DNA of 61,774 nucleotides from an uncultured Muribaculaceae bacterium (GCA_910577465.1 CAJTMM010000006.1:38380-100153); one strand, 5' to 3'. Counted from the stretch's first letter, positions 1 through 11,231 are shown. Program-made: numbers and translations. Notes: generated by a model from the letters alone, not told the origin.

Positions 1-63
1 AAAGCCGCAGAAGCGGCAGCCAAAGAAGCGGCAGGAGAAACATCGGATTCATCAGAAAAATAA
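1..63 (+). CDS. nuoI: 3' end of upstream complex I gene, probably nuoI (partial)
   Basis: The window opens inside an open frame that ends at the TAA at 61-63. Only about 20 residues are visible, a tail rich in Ala, Lys and Glu that ends in DSSEK. The tail itself is not diagnostic. The identity is inferred from position: nuoJ starts 15 bases downstream and nuoI precedes nuoJ in bacterial complex I operons. Some NuoI proteins of this phylum carry low-complexity C-terminal extensions past the ferredoxin-like domain. Confidence 0.55.
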   Translation, partial: KAAEAAAKEAAGETSDSSEK

Positions 64-78
64 TAACTAATCATTTAT

Positions 79-594
79 ATGGAATCAGTAGGAAGTATCA
101 TTATGTATCTGGTAATCGCTTTGTCGATTATCGTGTTCTCGGTACTGACTGTCACCACACGTAAAATACTGCGTGCCGCTACATTCCTTCTGTTTACGCT
201 TTTTGCAACAGCAGCCATGTATTTCAAGCTTGATTACGAGTTCTTGGGTGCTGTACAGATTGCAGTATATGCAGGAGGTATTGTGGTGCTGTTCGTATTC
301 TCAATTTTGCTCACCTCTCATCCCGGTGACAAAAGCGAACGTCTGGTGTCGAAACAGCGAGTGTTGGGGCTGATAGCCGCAATCGCCACATTGTGTGTGG
401 GCGGTTGGGCGCTCATCAACCGTTGCGGTCAGGCTTTAGTATCGTTGCCTCAAATGGAAAATCCCAAAATGCATGCCATAGGCGAGGCTTTGATGGGTAC
501 AGGCGAATATCAGTATTTGCTGCCGTTTGAAGCTATAAGTGTGTTGTTGCTCGCATGTATAATCGGTGGCGTGGTAGTCGCTCGTAAAAGATAA
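79..594 (+). CDS. nuoJ: NADH-quinone oxidoreductase subunit J
   Basis: Integral membrane subunit of respiratory complex I, part of the proton-translocating arm that couples electron transfer to quinone with proton pumping. The 171-residue product has about five hydrophobic helices, including the segment around GAVQIAVYAGGIVVLFVF (about residues 56-73), which holds the conserved pi-bulge helix of NuoJ. It ends in a basic VVVARKR tail. The length fits the family. The ATG at 79 follows the upstream stop by 15 bases, and nuoK follows 6 bases after its own stop, so all belong to one operon. Confidence 0.95.
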   Translation: MESVGSIIMYLVIALSIIVFSVLTVTTRKILRAATFLLFTLFATAAMYFKLDYEFLGAVQIAVYAGGIVVLFVFSILLTSHPGDKSERLVSKQRVLGLIAAIATLCVGGWALINRCGQALVSLPQMENPKMHAIGEALMGTGEYQYLLPFEAISVLLLACIIGGVVVARKR

Positions 595-600
595 TAGATT

Positions 601-912
601 ATGGAAATTACAATGATTTACTATCTCGTCCCGGCACTTATAATGTTTTGCTGCGGTGTGTACGGCTTCATTACTCGTAAGAATATGATAGCCATGCTTA
701 TATCGCTTGAGTTGATGCTCAATGCGGTGGATATTAACTTTGTCGTGTTCAACCGTTTTTTGTTCCCCGGACAGATGGAGGGTATGTTCTTTACCCTTTT
801 TGCCATCGCTATCGCGGCAGCTGAAACAGCTCTTGCCATAGCCATTATAATCAATGTGTTCCGTGCGGCCAAGAATATCAATGTGACCGACCTAACCAAA
901 ATGAAAAATTAA
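601..912 (+). CDS. nuoK: NADH-quinone oxidoreductase subunit K
   Basis: Small three-helix membrane subunit of complex I, a MrpC-like antiporter relative. The 103 residues include the family hallmark MLISLELMLNAVDINFV (about 32-48) with the buried glutamate of helix 2, and a second membrane glutamate in AETALAIAI (about 72-80). Both acidic residues are expected in the central proton path. The length is standard. It sits 6 bases after nuoJ and 6 bases before nuoL, an arrangement that implies translational coupling. Confidence 0.96.
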   Translation: MEITMIYYLVPALIMFCCGVYGFITRKNMIAMLISLELMLNAVDINFVVFNRFLFPGQMEGMFFTLFAIAIAAAETALAIAIIINVFRAAKNINVTDLTKMKN

Positions 913-918
913 GGCATC

Positions 919-2922
919 ATGGAAGCAACTATTCCCGTTTTAATACTTGCCATCCCGCTGTTCATGTTCCTTCTGCTCGGTTTGCTGGGCAATAAGATGA
1001 GCCATAAGCTTGCGGGTATCCTTGGCACTGCCGGTATGGGCGTTACACTCGTGCTTGCCTATATCACCGCGTTTACTTACTTCTTTTCAGGTTCTGCCGA
1101 TTTTATTAGCGAAACCGGACAACGTCTGCAATATGTGGTGTTCAATGTCGATTGGCTTCAATTTTATGAGAATCTTGTGATTCGTCTTGGATTCTTGCTT
1201 GATCCGATTTCGGCATTGCTTCTTGTGGTCATCACCACCATATCATTCATGGTGCATCTTTATAGCAACGGTTACATGCGCGATCATCACGGAGTGTGGG
1301 AGAAAGGTTTCCAGCGTTTCTACGCGTTCCTTTCTCTGTTCAGCTTCTCAATGCTCGGATTGGTCGTTGCTACAAACATATTCCAGATGTACATCTTTTG
1401 GGAGCTTGTGGGAGCATCGTCTTACCTTCTTATCGGCTTTTACTACACTAAGCCTTCGGCTGTGTCTGCATCGAAAAAGGCGTTTATCGTCACTCGATTT
1501 GCCGACCTCGGCTTCCTTATCGGTATATTGGTGCTGTCGTATTATACTGGCACATTCAACTTCACCGATTTGACTTCGGTTCCCGCAGGTGAGAATATCT
1601 ACAGCATAAGCCTTACCACATCTGAACATATCAAGAATGTGTTTGCCGGTAGTGCCGCTCCTATGTTTATGGGTGCGTCGGTACTCACTTGGGCTTTGGT
1701 TCTGATATTTATGGGTGGCATGGGTAAATCGGCAATGATGCCGCTCCATATCTGGCTTCCCGATGCTATGGAAGGTCCTACTCCCGTGTCTGCACTTATA
1801 CATGCCGCTACTATGGTGGTGGCAGGTGTATATCTGGTGGCACGTCTGTTCCCGCTTTATCTGATGGAGGAAGCTTCGTTGAATATCATTACTGTAGTAG
1901 GTGCTATCACGGCTCTTTATGCTGCAATGGTAGCATGTACACAGGTGGATATAAAACGCGTGCTTGCATTCTCCACAATATCCCAGATTGCCTTTATGAT
2001 GGTGTCGCTCGGCGTTGCCCGCCCTGAGTTCCACGAAGGTTTGGGATATATGGCTTCGATGTTCCATCTGTTCACCCACGCTATGTTCAAGGCGTTGTTG
2101 TTCCTTGGTGCCGGTGCCCTTATCCATGCGATAGGCTCTAATGATTACACTGACATGCATGGTTTGCGTAAATACATGCCTGTGACACATATCACATTCC
2201 TCATAGGCTGTCTTGCCATTGCAGGTATCATTCCGTTCTCCGGTTTCTTCTCTAAGGATGAAATCTTGAGTTCGTGTCTTGGTAACGGTTGGGTAGCTTA
2301 CATCTGGATGTCATTTGTAGCCGGTCTCACCGCCTTCTATATGTTCCGCCTGTACTATCTCATATTCTGGTGGAAAGAACATAAGGTACGTGAAGGTCAT
2401 CACGCTCCCCACGATCAGCCTTGGACCATGACAGTGCCTTTGGTGATTCTTGCAGCGGTTTCAGTAGTTGCCGGTTTTGTACCTTTTGGTAATCTTGTAA
2501 GCTGGAATGGCGAACCTTATGACTTCATGGCTCATTTCGATTGGAATGTGGCTGCTGTAAGCCTTCTGGTTGCGGTACTTGCTATAGCTCTTGCAACTAA
2601 GATGTACATTAAGGAGAATCCCCTTCCTGCGAAGATGAAAAATGCTCTTCCGAACCTGTGGCGTTGGTGTCACCACCGCTTCTATTGGGACGAGCTGTAT
2701 ATATTCATCACTCATAAAATCATATTCGGTTGCGTAAGCCGTCCTATCGCATGGTTTGACCGTCACATTATTGATGGAACAATGGATGGATTCGCTTACA
2801 TCACCAATAAAGCTTCCTATGCTATACGCGGATTGCAAAGCGGCAATATCCAGATGTATGTTTGGGTTTATCTTATCGGCGCGTTGCTCCTTGGTACTAT
2901 CGCTGCGGTATGCTTGATTTAG
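919..2922 (+). CDS. nuoL: NADH-quinone oxidoreductase subunit L
   Basis: Largest antiporter-like subunit of complex I, distal proton pump of the membrane arm. The 667 residues form about sixteen helices. Visible signatures are the charged helix FWELVGASSYLLIGF near residue 160, with the conserved glutamate, and PLHIWLPDAMEGPTPVSAL near residue 275, with the segment carrying the helix-break lysine/histidine region. The C-terminal part has the long lateral-helix region expected for NuoL and a final transmembrane anchor. The length is typical. The stop at 2920-2922 lies 52 bases before nuoM. Confidence 0.96.
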   Translation: MEATIPVLILAIPLFMFLLLGLLGNKMSHKLAGILGTAGMGVTLVLAYITAFTYFFSGSADFISETGQRLQYVVFNVDWLQFYENLVIRLGFLLDPISALLLVVITTISFMVHLYSNGYMRDHHGVWEKGFQRFYAFLSLFSFSMLGLVVATNIFQMYIFWELVGASSYLLIGFYYTKPSAVSASKKAFIVTRFADLGFLIGILVLSYYTGTFNFTDLTSVPAGENIYSISLTTSEHIKNVFAGSAAPMFMGASVLTWALVLIFMGGMGKSAMMPLHIWLPDAMEGPTPVSALIHAATMVVAGVYLVARLFPLYLMEEASLNIITVVGAITALYAAMVACTQVDIKRVLAFSTISQIAFMMVSLGVARPEFHEGLGYMASMFHLFTHAMFKALLFLGAGALIHAIGSNDYTDMHGLRKYMPVTHITFLIGCLAIAGIIPFSGFFSKDEILSSCLGNGWVAYIWMSFVAGLTAFYMFRLYYLIFWWKEHKVREGHHAPHDQPWTMTVPLVILAAVSVVAGFVPFGNLVSWNGEPYDFMAHFDWNVAAVSLLVAVLAIALATKMYIKENPLPAKMKNALPNLWRWCHHRFYWDELYIFITHKIIFGCVSRPIAWFDRHIIDGTMDGFAYITNKASYAIRGLQSGNIQMYVWVYLIGALLLGTIAAVCLI

Positions 2923-2974
2923 AAATGATGATGCAGAATTAAACTCGTGCTCTAATAGAATAAATATAGTAATT

Positions 2975-4504
2975 ATGTTTTCCAATATATTGATTTATTT
3001 CGTGGTAATACCCCTGCTTATGCTTGCAGGGCTTGCCCTTTGCCGAAATATCAAGCAGATACGCACGGTGGCAGTGGTCGGTTCGCTCGCATTGACCGGA
3101 TTGTCAGTGTATCTGTTGATGGACTACCTCGCTTTGCGTGCCGCAGGTGAGACGGCTCAGATGCTTTACACCGACTCATGGTCGTGGTTTGCACCGCTCA
3201 ATATCAATCTTTCGGTTGGTGTTGATGGAATCTCGGTGGCAATGTTGCTTCTTTCATCGATTATCTTATTGACAGGTAGCTTTGCTTCGTGGAAGATAGA
3301 CCAACCTAAGGAATTTTTCCTTTGGTTAGTGCTTTTGTCGACCGGTGTGTTCGGTTTCTTTATCTCGATTGATTTGTTCACCATGTTCATGTTCTATGAA
3401 GTGGCGCTTATACCGATGTACCTTCTCATAGGTGTATGGGGTAGCGGTAACAAGAACTATTCGGCGATGAAGCTTACACTCATGTTGATGGGCGGTTCCG
3501 CATTCCTGATGCTTGGCTTGATTGGTATATATTACCATTCTGCACCTGAAGGTGGACAGCTCACATGGAATATACTTGAAATCGCTCAGAATAATTCCAT
3601 TGAAAAAGGTTGGCAATACTTCTTGTTCCCGATGACATTCGTAGGATTCGGAGTGTTGGGTGCTATGTTCCCGTTCCATACCTGGAGCCCTGATGGTCAT
3701 GCTTCAGCTCCGACAGCGGTGTCAATGCTTCATGCCGGTGTGCTTATGAAACTTGGTGGTTACGGATGTTTCCGTGTGGCAATCTACCTGATGCCCACAG
3801 CTGCCAATGACCTTGCATGGATATTCTTGATTCTTACCGGAATCTCGGTAGTATATGGAGCATTCAGTGCATGTGTGCAGACCGACCTCAAGTACATCAA
3901 CGCTTACTCTTCTGTGAGCCACTGTGGATTGGTGTTGTTCGCTATTCTGATGCTCAATACCACAGCTATGACAGGAGCCATCATGCAGATGCTTTCGCAC
4001 GGTTTGATGACAGCCTTGTTCTTCGCGCTCATCGGTATGATTTACGGTCGCACACACACACGCGATATACGAATGATGGGTGGTTTGATGAAGATTATGC
4101 CTTTCCTTGCCGTTTGCTATGTAATAGCCGGTATGGCATCGCTCGGCTTGCCCGGTCTTAGCGGATTCGTGGCAGAGATGACCATTTTCGTAGGCTCGTT
4201 TGAGCAAGGTATGGCTGATTATCTCAATGGTACCGGTTCGCTTAGATTGGTATTTACAATCATTGCTTGCTGCTCTATCGTGATTACAGCGGTGTATATT
4301 CTCCGTGTCGTGGGTAAGTTGTTGCTCGGTCCGGTACAGGACGAACACCACTTGCAGCTCACTGATGCTACCTGGTGGGAACGTACCTCAACTGTAACCC
4401 TTATCCTCTGTGTGGCCGCAATAGGCTGTTTCCCGAATTTCTTCGCTGACTTGATTAAGTTTACTTTCAGCCCTGAAATATTCACTGTATTAGGAATGAA
4501 CTAA
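2975..4504 (+). CDS. nuoM: NADH-quinone oxidoreductase subunit M
   Basis: Second antiporter-like proton-pumping subunit of complex I. The 509 residues have about fourteen helices. FYEVALIPMYLLIGVWG near residue 140 carries the conserved glutamate, and FPFHTWSPDGHASAPTAVS near residue 232 is the second family signature. The start is the ATG at 2975, preceded by an AT-rich leader and no clear Shine-Dalgarno, as is usual in Bacteroidetes. nuoN follows after 15 bases. Confidence 0.96.
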   Translation: MFSNILIYFVVIPLLMLAGLALCRNIKQIRTVAVVGSLALTGLSVYLLMDYLALRAAGETAQMLYTDSWSWFAPLNINLSVGVDGISVAMLLLSSIILLTGSFASWKIDQPKEFFLWLVLLSTGVFGFFISIDLFTMFMFYEVALIPMYLLIGVWGSGNKNYSAMKLTLMLMGGSAFLMLGLIGIYYHSAPEGGQLTWNILEIAQNNSIEKGWQYFLFPMTFVGFGVLGAMFPFHTWSPDGHASAPTAVSMLHAGVLMKLGGYGCFRVAIYLMPTAANDLAWIFLILTGISVVYGAFSACVQTDLKYINAYSSVSHCGLVLFAILMLNTTAMTGAIMQMLSHGLMTALFFALIGMIYGRTHTRDIRMMGGLMKIMPFLAVCYVIAGMASLGLPGLSGFVAEMTIFVGSFEQGMADYLNGTGSLRLVFTIIACCSIVITAVYILRVVGKLLLGPVQDEHHLQLTDATWWERTSTVTLILCVAAIGCFPNFFADLIKFTFSPEIFTVLGMN

Positions 4505-4519
4505 AAAGATTAATAAGAA

Positions 4520-5971
4520 ATGGATTACTCACAATTTTTAGCAATGAAGCAAGAAATATGCTTGTTAGTAGTATTTCTTTTAGTCTTCCTCAATGACACA
4601 TTCTTGCCTAAGAAAGCGCAGGGAGGTCTCGGGGTTACAACTTGCATCCTGTTTGCATTGTTCACCGCTTTTGGTTTCTACGATGTCGTTTCAGGAAGCG
4701 ATGTGGCTGCATTTGCCGGCATGTATGTTACCACTCCTGTGGTTGCCGCTATCAAAAATATACTCAATGTGGGTGTGTTGATAGTTCTCATCCAGTCCTT
4801 GAAGTGGACAAGCAGTGAAATGCAGGTCATACGTCGTGGCGAGTTCTATGAATTGTTGCTCGTGACGCTTTTCGGTATGTACTTGATGATTTCGGCACGT
4901 CACTTCCTGTTGTTTATCATCGGTCTTGAGACTGCTTCACTTCCGCTTGCCGCTATGGTGGCTTTTGACAAGAACCGTTATGAAAGCCATGAGGCAGCCG
5001 TGAAATATATCTTGACCGCTGTTTTCTCATCAGCTATTTTTATGATGGGATTGTCTTTTGTCTACGGTCTGTCAGGTTCTCTTTATTTCACCCAAATAGC
5101 CGCAGCAGTGCAGGGCGGGGTAAATATCGTACCTTTGGTAGTAGCCATAGCTTTTGTAATAGCAGGTATGGGCTTCAAACTTTCGTTGGTTCCGTTCCAT
5201 CTTTGGACTGCCGATGTATATCAAGGCGCCCCCACTTCTGTTACGTCATATCTTTCGGTTATCTCCAAGGGCGCGGCAGCATTTGCGTTCTTAGTAATCA
5301 TGTGGCAAGTATTTGGCTCGGTTTACGAACAGGCTTGGGAATGGATGCTCTATGCATTGATTATCCTTACGATTACTATCGGTAACCTTTTCGCCATCCG
5401 CCAGCGCAATATGAAGCGTTTCCTTGCGTTCTCATCAATTTCTCAGGCAGGTTACATAATGCTTGGTGTAATAGCCATGAATGCTATGGGAGCTGCAGCT
5501 TTGATGTACTACATACTCGTGTACATTTTCTCCAATCTCGCTGCATTTGGCGTGATCGGAGCTATAGAGAACAATACCGGTAAAGTATGGATGGATGATT
5601 ACAATGGTCTTTATAAGACTAATCCCCGTCTGGCTGTGACCATGATGTTGGCAATGTTCTCTCTTGCCGGTATTCCTCCATTTGCAGGATTCTTCAGTAA
5701 ATTCTTCATATTTACCTCTGCTATCAACCAGGGTAGTATAGCGATATACGTATTAGTGCTTATCGCTTTGATTAACACTATCATATCATTGTACTACTAT
5801 TTGCTCGTTGTTAAGGCTATGTTCATTAACAATGAGGAAGAGTGCAACATAGCCAATTTCCGTTCGGCATGTTCAGAACGTCTCGGCATGTGGATTTGTG
5901 TTGCCGGTATCATTGGCTTGGGTATCGTAAGCTTCTTCTATGACAGCTTGCTTACACTTGTAGGTTGCTGA
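4520..5971 (+). CDS. nuoN: NADH-quinone oxidoreductase subunit N
   Basis: Third antiporter-like subunit, closest to the quinone-reducing module. The 483 residues have about fourteen helices. GLETASLPLAAMVAF near residue 134 carries the conserved glutamate, and PFHLWTADVYQGAPTSVT near residue 230 is the NuoN-type version of the antiporter signature. It is the last gene of the operon; a hairpin terminator starts 26 bases after its stop. Confidence 0.96.
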   Translation: MDYSQFLAMKQEICLLVVFLLVFLNDTFLPKKAQGGLGVTTCILFALFTAFGFYDVVSGSDVAAFAGMYVTTPVVAAIKNILNVGVLIVLIQSLKWTSSEMQVIRRGEFYELLLVTLFGMYLMISARHFLLFIIGLETASLPLAAMVAFDKNRYESHEAAVKYILTAVFSSAIFMMGLSFVYGLSGSLYFTQIAAAVQGGVNIVPLVVAIAFVIAGMGFKLSLVPFHLWTADVYQGAPTSVTSYLSVISKGAAAFAFLVIMWQVFGSVYEQAWEWMLYALIILTITIGNLFAIRQRNMKRFLAFSSISQAGYIMLGVIAMNAMGAAALMYYILVYIFSNLAAFGVIGAIENNTGKVWMDDYNGLYKTNPRLAVTMMLAMFSLAGIPPFAGFFSKFFIFTSAINQGSIAIYVLVLIALINTIISLYYYLLVVKAMFINNEEECNIANFRSACSERLGMWICVAGIIGLGIVSFFYDSLLTLVGC

Positions 5972-5997
5972 TAAATTAACATCACACATATAATAAA

Positions 5998-6034
5998 CAG
6001 AAGTGGTCACCATTAAGGCGACCACTTCTGTTTT
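5998..6034 (+). terminator. Rho-independent terminator of the nuo operon
   Basis: An 11-bp perfect stem (5998-6008 with 6020-6030, arm CAGAAGTGGTC) with an 11-base loop is followed by TTTT. It lies just after nuoN and before a gene on the opposite strand. Confidence 0.85.
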
Positions 6035-6109
6035 GTGTTTGTTAGTTTGTAATTTATCTGATGTGAATGATAATCAGATGAATAATAATGAGCTTTGTGG
6101 TTGTTTTGA

Positions 6110-6520
6110 TTACCAAACAGTGGGTTGCTCTGTGATTTCTGCATCGTCCATAGTGGATTGGACAAGACTGTTTTCTCTGGCTTGTATGCAGATGTACAGC
6201 ATAGGAGCTGATGATGTGTTGCGCATCGAGCGGTTGCAGTTTGTCGCTACTCGGACAATTGACCCTTCTTCTATATGAAATGCGGTGTCATTGACTTGAA
6301 AATCACCACTCCCACTCAGAATTATGTATATCTCCTCATCTTGTTTATGTGAGTGGAAGAACGGTACGGCTTGCCCGGCATCGAGTGTGCCGAATGATAG
6401 TTCGCATCCAGTCGAGCCAATTAAATCTTTGGCAAATTGCTTGCCGGAGAACTCAGATAATTTACCTATTGAAGCGTGTGTGAAATTTTCGTTTCCATTG
6501 ATTTTTTTCATTTCGTTCAT
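6110..6520 (-). CDS. Small cupin-domain protein
   Basis: A single-domain cupin of 136 residues, function not known. The first cupin motif is visible as FFHSHKQDEEIYIILSGSG (about residues 54-72), giving two His and a Glu as likely metal ligands, followed by GDFQVND and a second half HIEEGSIVRV. Small cupins of this shape often bind a metal and a small ligand or act as isomerases. The ATG at 6518-6520 is used; an in-frame ATG three codons later is an alternative. It is divergent from an HxlR regulator gene, a common pairing in which the regulator controls the neighbour. Confidence 0.75.
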   Translation of the reverse strand: MNEMKKINGNENFTHASIGKLSEFSGKQFAKDLIGSTGCELSFGTLDAGQAVPFFHSHKQDEEIYIILSGSGDFQVNDTAFHIEEGSIVRVATNCNRSMRNTSSAPMLYICIQARENSLVQSTMDDAEITEQPTVW

Positions 6521-6579
6521 TGTCCTGTTACATTTAGTTATTAAATTTGCAATTGTTAGTCACTTACTTTTTGTTACCG

Positions 6580-6587
6580 CAAATTTA
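6580..6587 (-). promoter_or_regulatory. Bacteroidetes -7 promoter element for the cupin gene
   Basis: Read on the minus strand this is TAAATTTG, matching the TAnnTTTG -7 consensus of Bacteroidetes sigma-ABfr promoters, 60 bases upstream of the cupin start. I see no convincing -33 TTTG. Confidence 0.45.
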
Positions 6588-6674
6588 TTTTGTTTTTCAA
6601 TGAAGTGCAAGAGCTTACGAAATGGTGACTGGCTTACTATGAGGTTACTTTTATTGATTATTAGCAATAAAAAA

Positions 6675-7007
6675 ATGAATGAGGACTTAAAAAAATATTC
6701 GTGCGTTGAGCGATGTCCGGTGCGGCAGGTGATTTCTCGTTTCAGTTCTAAGTGGGCAATGCTTGTATTGATGATTCTTGGAGAGAAGGAGTGCGTGAGG
6801 TTTAATGAGTTTACACATATACTTCCCGATATATCTGCAAAGGTGTTGTCATCGACACTCAAGACTCTTGAGTCCGATGGATTGGTGGCAAGGAAAGTAT
6901 ATGCGTGCGTTCCTCCTAAAGTGGAATATTCGATTACGAATAAGGGTAAGACATTGGTGCCATTGATATGCCAGCTTGTTGAGTGGGCAAGGGAAGAGAT
7001 GGTGTGA
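6675..7007 (+). CDS. HxlR-family transcriptional regulator
   Basis: A 110-residue winged-helix regulator of the HxlR type. The family signature is clear: an N-terminal Cys pair and the CPVRQVISRFSSKWAMLVL segment (about residues 14-32), then the recognition helix region DISAKVLSSTLKTLESDGLV and the wing ending near EYSITNKG. The open frame runs further upstream, to 6324, but that part overlaps the cupin gene antisense and has no family match, so I choose the ATG at 6675, which gives the normal HxlR length. C10 or C14 could be redox- or aldehyde-sensing as in other HxlR proteins. The likely target is the divergent cupin gene. Confidence 0.85.
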   Translation: MNEDLKKYSCVERCPVRQVISRFSSKWAMLVLMILGEKECVRFNEFTHILPDISAKVLSSTLKTLESDGLVARKVYACVPPKVEYSITNKGKTLVPLICQLVEWAREEMV

Positions 7008-7028
7008 ATGTATTGACTTTAGAAATGG

Positions 7029-9008
<1,980 letters not shown>

Positions 9009-9101
9009 GATGTGATTGTTGGATGGATATATATTTAACACGTATGTGCGCAGGATTACTTATGGCGAATGGAGCGTGTGTGGATATCGGGCGTTGAATA
9101 A

Positions 9102-9143
9102 GTGACGGCGGTGTGCTGTTTCATTGTTGCACACCGCCGTCGC
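9102..9143 (-). terminator. Strong hairpin after the NagB-like/PIG-L gene
   Basis: A 13-bp GC-rich perfect stem (9104-9116 with 9129-9141, arm GACGGCGGTGTGC), extendable by about two pairs, with a 12-base loop. It lies just downstream of the 9167-11149 gene. Read on the minus strand no good T-run follows, so it may be a terminator or an mRNA-end stabiliser. Confidence 0.6.
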
Positions 9144-9166
9144 GTTATGGGTGGAAATTATTTATA

Positions 9167-11149
9167 TTAATCCTTTATGGGATGGTATTCCACGAAAGCT
9201 TCCATAGCCTCGTATGAAGCGAGACCAAGGTTCTCATATAGTTGGGCAGTGGCACGATTGCGTTCTTCGGCACGCTGCCAGAACAGACGGTCATCGTCGC
9301 CAAGGAAGGGAGCATTTTCCATCTGACTCTGGTGTTTGAGGATGGAGTTGCGTTTGAAACGCAGTTCCTCAGGGCTGATAGGTACTGCCATCTCAATGTG
9401 GTCAATTTCCCATTCTGCCCATGCGCCTCGGTACATCCATATACGGCAGTCTTTCATCCATTCTTCACCACGAAGTTCATAAAGAGCGGCAAGTACAGCG
9501 TCAGTACATACACGGTGAGTTCCATGTGGGTCGGCAAGGTCACCGGCAACGAATATCTGATGGGGTTTTACTTCTTCGAGAAGAGCTTTTACACGTTCGA
9601 TATCGGCTTCTGACAAATCGCCTTTCTTGATGGTACCGGTTTCGTAGAATGGTAAGCGCAGGAAGTGTATATTTTGAGGTTTTACACCTATATAGTTGCA
9701 TGCGATTGTTGCTTCTGCCTGACGAATCATGGTTTTGATTTCGCGTATTTCGGCAGTATCCATTTCTCCTGCCTTTTTCTGAGCCACGAATTTACGTACA
9801 CCATCACTGAGTTTGTCGTAGCCTTCGGTCTGGAATCCGAACATAGGAGCTATCTTGTCCATCATGAGGAAATAGCGCATCATATCCTCATCGCCTACAG
9901 CAATGTTTCCGGAAGTTTCGTAGGCTACATGTACGTCGTGCTTCTGGTCGACAAGACGTTTCAGTGTGCCACCCATTGAGATTACATCGTCGTCGGGGTG
10001 GGGGCTGAATACTATCACGCGCTTGGGATAGGGATTTGCGCGTTCGGGACGGTAGGTGTCGTCAGCATTGGGCTTACCGCCGGGCCAACCGGTGATGGTG
10101 TGCTGAAGATCGTTGAATATCTTGATGTTTACGTTGTAGGCAGAACCATATAATGCGAGCAGTTCACCTAATCCCCAATCATTATAGTCTTTGTCTGTGA
10201 GTTTGAGGATGGGCTTGCCGGTCATTTCGCAGAGCCATACTATAGCGCGACGAATGAGCTTGTCGTTCCATTCGCAGGATGTAACTTTCCACGGCTGGCT
10301 TATGCGGGTAAGGTCTTCGGCTGCGGGCAGGTCAATAACAACCTTTGCGTGCGGATGGCCCTGAAGGAACGACGCGGGTACAGCTGCCGAAGCCGGAGAC
10401 TCAACAGTTTTCTTGATGATTGCCGCGTTGTTTTCGCCCCAAGCCATTGTCACTACACGACGTGCGCTAAGCAAATTGGATATACCCAAGGTGATGGCTG
10501 TGGTGGGAACGTTCTCACACTTATAGTCAGATGAAATGATATGACGGGCTTCGCTGCCGAGGAGTACCAAACGGCATAGGCTCGATGCTGCGCTACCCGG
10601 TTCGTTGAACGCGAGTGAGCCGATGGCGCCAATCTCACACACGGTGATGTCGATGCCGCCCTCATCGGCAATAGATTGTTCGTATGCCTTGCAGTATTCG
10701 TACATATTTTCCTTTGTCACCGCAGTGTCGATACTGTGGATATTCTCAGGTTTTATGTCGATATGGTTGAGCAACACATCTTTCAGTCTGTTCAATGTGC
10801 AGGGGCCATTGGGTATCAGTGGGAAGAATTCGCTGATGTTGAAAACTACCACATTTTCAAAGCTAACCTTTCCTTCACGATGCATCTTGATGAGTTCGGC
10901 ATATACGCTGTGGGTGCTGATGCCGGCTCCCAGTGCCAATACGCATTTGCCTTTCTCGTCGATATAACGCTTGATGTACCGCACAATACTTTCAGCTAAG
11001 TAAGCGCTGCCGTCGGTGACAGTTTCGAAGATTCTGGTGAATACTTTTTCTTCGCGGGTGAGGGCGGTAAGCTCGATTTCCCCTTGCGGATCGTAATATC
11101 GTCGAGGTATCCGGTCCAGCTTGATTTGTGAACTAAGATTTGTTTTCAT
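9167..11149 (-). CDS. Degenerate NagB-like domain fused to PIG-L/LmbE-type deacetylase
   Basis: This 660-residue cytoplasmic protein has a NagB-like (glucosamine-6-phosphate deaminase) domain at about 30-270 and a PIG-L/LmbE deacetylase domain at about 375-640. In the first domain three catalytic positions of NagB are changed: Ser106 stands where Asp72 should be (FNISEF), Ile176 replaces Asp141 and Ser178 replaces His143 (GAIGSLAFNE); only Glu183 (Glu148) is kept. The second domain keeps the metal site PHPDDD (His384, Asp386, Asp387) and the DPHGTH motif (540-545). Related proteins are often labelled NagB, but deaminase activity looks unlikely. Deacetylation of an N-acetylglucosamine compound, with the NagB-like part binding or sensing sugar phosphate, is my inference. 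It is divergent from the canonical nagB at 11273. Confidence 0.85.
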   Translation of the reverse strand: MKTNLSSQIKLDRIPRRYYDPQGEIELTALTREEKVFTRIFETVTDGSAYLAESIVRYIKRYIDEKGKCVLALGAGISTHSVYAELIKMHREGKVSFENVVVFNISEFFPLIPNGPCTLNRLKDVLLNHIDIKPENIHSIDTAVTKENMYEYCKAYEQSIADEGGIDITVCEIGAIGSLAFNEPGSAASSLCRLVLLGSEARHIISSDYKCENVPTTAITLGISNLLSARRVVTMAWGENNAAIIKKTVESPASAAVPASFLQGHPHAKVVIDLPAAEDLTRISQPWKVTSCEWNDKLIRRAIVWLCEMTGKPILKLTDKDYNDWGLGELLALYGSAYNVNIKIFNDLQHTITGWPGGKPNADDTYRPERANPYPKRVIVFSPHPDDDVISMGGTLKRLVDQKHDVHVAYETSGNIAVGDEDMMRYFLMMDKIAPMFGFQTEGYDKLSDGVRKFVAQKKAGEMDTAEIREIKTMIRQAEATIACNYIGVKPQNIHFLRLPFYETGTIKKGDLSEADIERVKALLEEVKPHQIFVAGDLADPHGTHRVCTDAVLAALYELRGEEWMKDCRIWMYRGAWAEWEIDHIEMAVPISPEELRFKRNSILKHQSQMENAPFLGDDDRLFWQRAEERNRATAQLYENLGLASYEAMEAFVEYHPIKD

Positions 11150-11171
11150 GTTAGATATGTGATTTATACTA

Positions 11172-11179
11172 CAAAGTTA
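11172..11179 (-). promoter_or_regulatory. Promoter -7 element for the NagB-like/PIG-L gene
   Basis: Minus-strand TAACTTTG matches TAnnTTTG, 23-30 bases upstream of the ATG at 11149. The -33 box is not clear. Confidence 0.5.
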
Positions 11180-11223
11180 GTTTTAAATTTGTATTTTTTG
11201 AAATACTATACCCGAAAATTTGC

Positions 11224-11231
11224 TAAATTTG
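11224..11231 (+). promoter_or_regulatory. Promoter -7 element for nagB
   Basis: TAAATTTG matches TAnnTTTG about 42 bases upstream of the nagB ATG. A TTTG lies upstream at a rather long spacing of about 23. The divergent intergenic region (11150-11272) thus appears to hold two back-to-back promoters. Confidence 0.45.

Noticed and set aside
1348..2190. 280-codon open frame on the minus strand opposite nuoL
   Set aside because: It lies fully inside the well-supported nuoL gene and its translation is His/Arg/Cys-rich low-quality protein, a shadow of membrane-protein codons.
6324..6674. N-terminal extension of the HxlR regulator frame
   Set aside because: Overlaps the cupin gene antisense and has no similarity to HxlR proteins, whose normal length is met by the ATG at 6675.
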